Shown: positions 62,329 through 64,000 of the stretch, in pieces | Layout of the letters: each line of letters begins with the position of its first letter | How positions within the stretch are numbered: the stretch's first letter is position 1 | NCBI GenBank assembly: GCA_937916355.1 | Contig: CALFTM010000048.1 | Span: 3,088 to 67,087, forward strand | DNA: 64,000 bases | From: an uncultured Bacteroidales bacterium | GTDB lineage: Bacteria; Bacteroidota; Bacteroidia; Bacteroidales; Paludibacteraceae | Direction of reading: 5' to 3' | The notes under the pieces: generated by a model | What the model was told of the DNA's origin: nothing | Databases searched by the model: none | The model's input: the letters and a program-made list of their open reading frames with translations, nothing else | Translations under genes and position numbers: made by a program

Positions 62329-63315
62329 TTAAACTTCTTCTTTTAAATATCTGTTAACCTCTTCCCAGCTTCTACTCTGATAAAGAGCCCACCAAATTTT
62401 CTTGTCATCATTTAGAAGAAAACTATCATTTGTCAGTCCTTTTGCACTTAAAACAGCGTCCAAGGTGTCTAATATTACAACAAAAGAAAACGCCGACATA
62501 TTCTTAAATTTGCAATAATGTCCTTCTTCACAATCACCCTTATTCCATTTGGCAATGAAATTATTATACATATCTTCAACATCAATTTGCGCAACATCTT
62601 TTATATCTTTCAAATAGTCCGCAATAATATTAGCTTGGGTTGCATTATGACTATCATCAGGAAACTCTTTACTAATTCCCAACTTACCTTTATATGCAAC
62701 AAGCGGCATAGATGTTACTAATTCGTCAGAATACGATTTATAAAAATCTTCCAAATGAGAAAAATCTTCTTTTGAAAGCCAATAACATGTTTGGTCGGCT
62801 CTGTTACATGTTGCTATTTTTGCAACAAAAACGTTCCTCGCATTTTGCAACAAATACTCAATTGATTTGACATATACATCTTGAATATTTGAATCCTTAA
62901 ACGTAGCATAAACCTTTATATCTTCAGGTTGAGCTGGATAAACTTTCCCATTGTCTTCTTTTAACGAGTAACCAATTTGAATCCAACTACCATTATTGCG
63001 TGCACGTGCAGGTTGCCATCGCGGATATTTTTCCACCAAGTTCTCTAAACTGTCTTCAAGCAAAGATGAACTTTGAACTATTTTATCATTGTGATTTAAC
63101 TGTTGAAGAAATTCATAGATATTGTACATATCCAAATTAGGGTAAAGCGCTTCATAAATCTTTTGAAGAAACACTTTTAAGTTAGAATAATTTGAAGATT
63201 TTTTATCCAAAACCTTCTTCATTATTCCAATATTTGGAGAGTAAAACGAGGGAGTAGAACACATTTTTTCAAAATATACACCCTCTTTATTTTGCGTATT
63301 TTCTTGTTTTCCCAT
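62329..63315 (-). CDS. Orphan protein of unknown function
   Basis: A 328-residue soluble protein starting at ATG 63315; a TTG five codons upstream is less likely. The N-terminal part is rich in Ser, Asn and Lys (CSTPSFYSPNIGIMKK). The middle has PRWQPARARNNGSWIQIGY, and the C-terminus has MSAFSFVVILDTLDAVLSAKG and SRSWEEVNRYLKEE. Seven or so cysteines are scattered. I recognise no domain. It lies among accessory genes and has a promoter box about 135 bases upstream, with a possible small frame in the leader. Confidence 0.65.
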   Translation of the reverse strand: MGKQENTQNKEGVYFEKMCSTPSFYSPNIGIMKKVLDKKSSNYSNLKVFLQKIYEALYPNLDMYNIYEFLQQLNHNDKIVQSSSLLEDSLENLVEKYPRWQPARARNNGSWIQIGYSLKEDNGKVYPAQPEDIKVYATFKDSNIQDVYVKSIEYLLQNARNVFVAKIATCNRADQTCYWLSKEDFSHLEDFYKSYSDELVTSMPLVAYKGKLGISKEFPDDSHNATQANIIADYLKDIKDVAQIDVEDMYNNFIAKWNKGDCEEGHYCKFKNMSAFSFVVILDTLDAVLSAKGLTNDSFLLNDDKKIWWALYQSRSWEEVNRYLKEEV

Positions 63316-63326
63316 TTTTGTTAACT

Positions 63327-63431
63327 TCAATTAAACTTAAGACTCCGTTTAAATTTATTTTGAGTTTCACTCTTTTTATTTTCTGCATCTTTGATAAACT
63401 TCGCACGATCTATTTCTTTGCTGTTTATCAC
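63327..63431 (-). CDS. Possible 34-residue leader protein
   Basis: A GTG-initiated frame (preceded by AAGAAGCGAT) reads MINSKEIDRAKFIKDAENKK and ends in a basic FKRSLKFN, 11 bases before the orphan gene's ATG. The codons look protein-like and the peptide is strongly charged. No homologue is known to me; it could be chance in an AT-rich leader. Confidence 0.3.
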   Translation of the reverse strand: MINSKEIDRAKFIKDAENKKSETQNKFKRSLKFN

Positions 63432-63451
63432 ATCGCTTCTTATTTTTGTCG

Positions 63452-63459
63452 CAAATATA
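63452..63459 (-). promoter_or_regulatory. -7 promoter element for the orphan gene
   Basis: Minus-strand TATATTTG matches TAnnTTTG, ahead of the possible leader peptide and the 62329-63315 gene. Confidence 0.5.
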
Positions 63460-63503
63460 AATTTTCTAAACGAACTTGGCAAGACACAAAAATTGGATGC
63501 TTA

Positions 63504-64000
63504 CTACAAAATAGATTTATACACCTCCACCGTCTGCTCTGCAATAGTATCCCACTTATACTTGGTCATGTCGTATGCTATCCGCGGGTATTGGGCAATC
63601 TCATCTAACTTCCGCCTCAACACTTCTGAAAGATGATTTACATCACCTACTTTAAAATAATCTGAATCAGGAAGACCAACCTCAAGATTAGCAGGAATAT
63701 CACTCACAACTGCAGGCAACCCATAACTCATTGCCTCCAACAACGCAATCGGCAACCCTTCATGAGATGATGGTAAAACGAAACATGCCGCATGAGAAAG
63801 TAATTCATGTAATTTGTCTCCTTTAACAAACCCAGTCAAAATTACCCCGCTATCTTTTGCCTGCTGCTTTAGACCTTTGCTATAAGCATATCCAAACAAC
63901 ACACCCGCTGCAGTCTTATAATTATTCTTGGTTTGAACCAAAATATCGCCTTCAACTTCAACATTAAAGTTCTCAAAAGTTGCACCTTTGATAGCTGTGA
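63504..64000 (-). CDS. C-terminal part of a GT4 glycosyltransferase behind a foreign N-terminal segment; runs off the window
   Basis: The frame is open to the right edge. From about 63885 downward it is a standard GT-B C-terminal domain: SKGLKQQAKDSGVILTGFVKG, then CFVLPSSHEGLPIALLEAMSYG with the E-x7-E site, and ending VEVYKSIL. The codons to the right of that point do not look like a glycosyltransferase. They read GATFENFNVEVEGDILV and then AAGVLFGYA, which resembles GLUG-type beta-helix repeats of secreted proteins. The N-terminal GT domain is absent. This is either a chimeric gene, a pseudogene, or an assembly joint near the edge. Confidence 0.6.
   Translation of the reverse strand, partial: TAIKGATFENFNVEVEGDILVQTKNNYKTAAGVLFGYAYSKGLKQQAKDSGVILTGFVKGDKLHELLSHAACFVLPSSHEGLPIALLEAMSYGLPAVVSDIPANLEVGLPDSDYFKVGDVNHLSEVLRRKLDEIAQYPRIAYDMTKYKWDTIAEQTVEVYKSIL

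Overview
The window is dense chromosomal DNA from a Bacteroidota bacterium, most likely order Bacteroidales. I infer this from the families present (DUF4270 and Big_5 lipoproteins, Porin_10, DUF4293, DUF1573 proteins, an NfnAB pair), from AT-rich spacers, and from about twenty start-proximal copies of the Bacteroidota -7 promoter element TAnnTTTG. There are no rRNA genes, no complete tRNA, no CRISPR array and no intact insertion sequence. Genus cannot be fixed from this sequence.

Layout. 1-2.4 kb: 3' end of nth, a secreted protein, then a five-copy array of 160-bp non-coding repeats. 2.4-4.7 kb: accessory patch with a DUF4143-type ATPase, an inverted-repeat element, a SNF2 helicase remnant and a probable immunity gene. 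4.7-12.3 kb: gamma-carbonic anhydrase, thioredoxin-fold protein, aminopeptidase P, an AsmA-like/GT51 fusion and the NAD(P)HX repair enzyme. 12.4-18 kb: DASS symporter, NhaD antiporter and a phytoene-desaturase-like oxidoreductase. 18-25.6 kb: DUF2461, DUF4270, a half-length starch-synthase-like protein, panC, panD, DUF2238 and a porin. 25.7-28.6 kb: rsmA-corA-obgE. 28.7-34.7 kb: thioredoxin and a six-gene minus-strand unit (nfnA, nfnB, iorB, DUF4293, GNAT, aminotransferase) framed by a promoter and a strong terminator. 34.7-36.6 kb: a tandem gene duplication with a period of exactly 1000 bp. 36.7-48.4 kb: lipoproteins, WbqC, acyltransferase, radC, deacetylase, DUF3137/LemA, a GH73 hydrolase and dnaX. 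48.4-58.2 kb: murB, a glycosyltransferase, an envelope thiol cluster (DUF1573, TlpA-like, CcdA-like, DUF1573), an M23 peptidase and a C69 peptidase. 58.2-64 kb: glf and accessory genes (pRiA4b ORF-3, an AAA-ATPase/nuclease, an orphan gene) and a truncated glycosyltransferase at the edge.

How the genes fit together. Much of the window serves the cell envelope: peptidoglycan synthesis and turnover, surface polysaccharide, lipoproteins and periplasmic thiol chemistry. The nfn-ior-aminotransferase unit suggests amino-acid fermentation coupled to ferredoxin and NADPH balance. The observations most worth following are the interrupted dnaX (a ten-A run exactly at the gamma/tau boundary, followed by a hairpin), a candidate structured RNA at 62.1-62.3 kb, the hairpin repeat array at 1.4-2.1 kb, the partly homogenised gene pair at 34.7-36.6 kb, and the thiol cluster whose TlpA-like member has lost one active-site cysteine.
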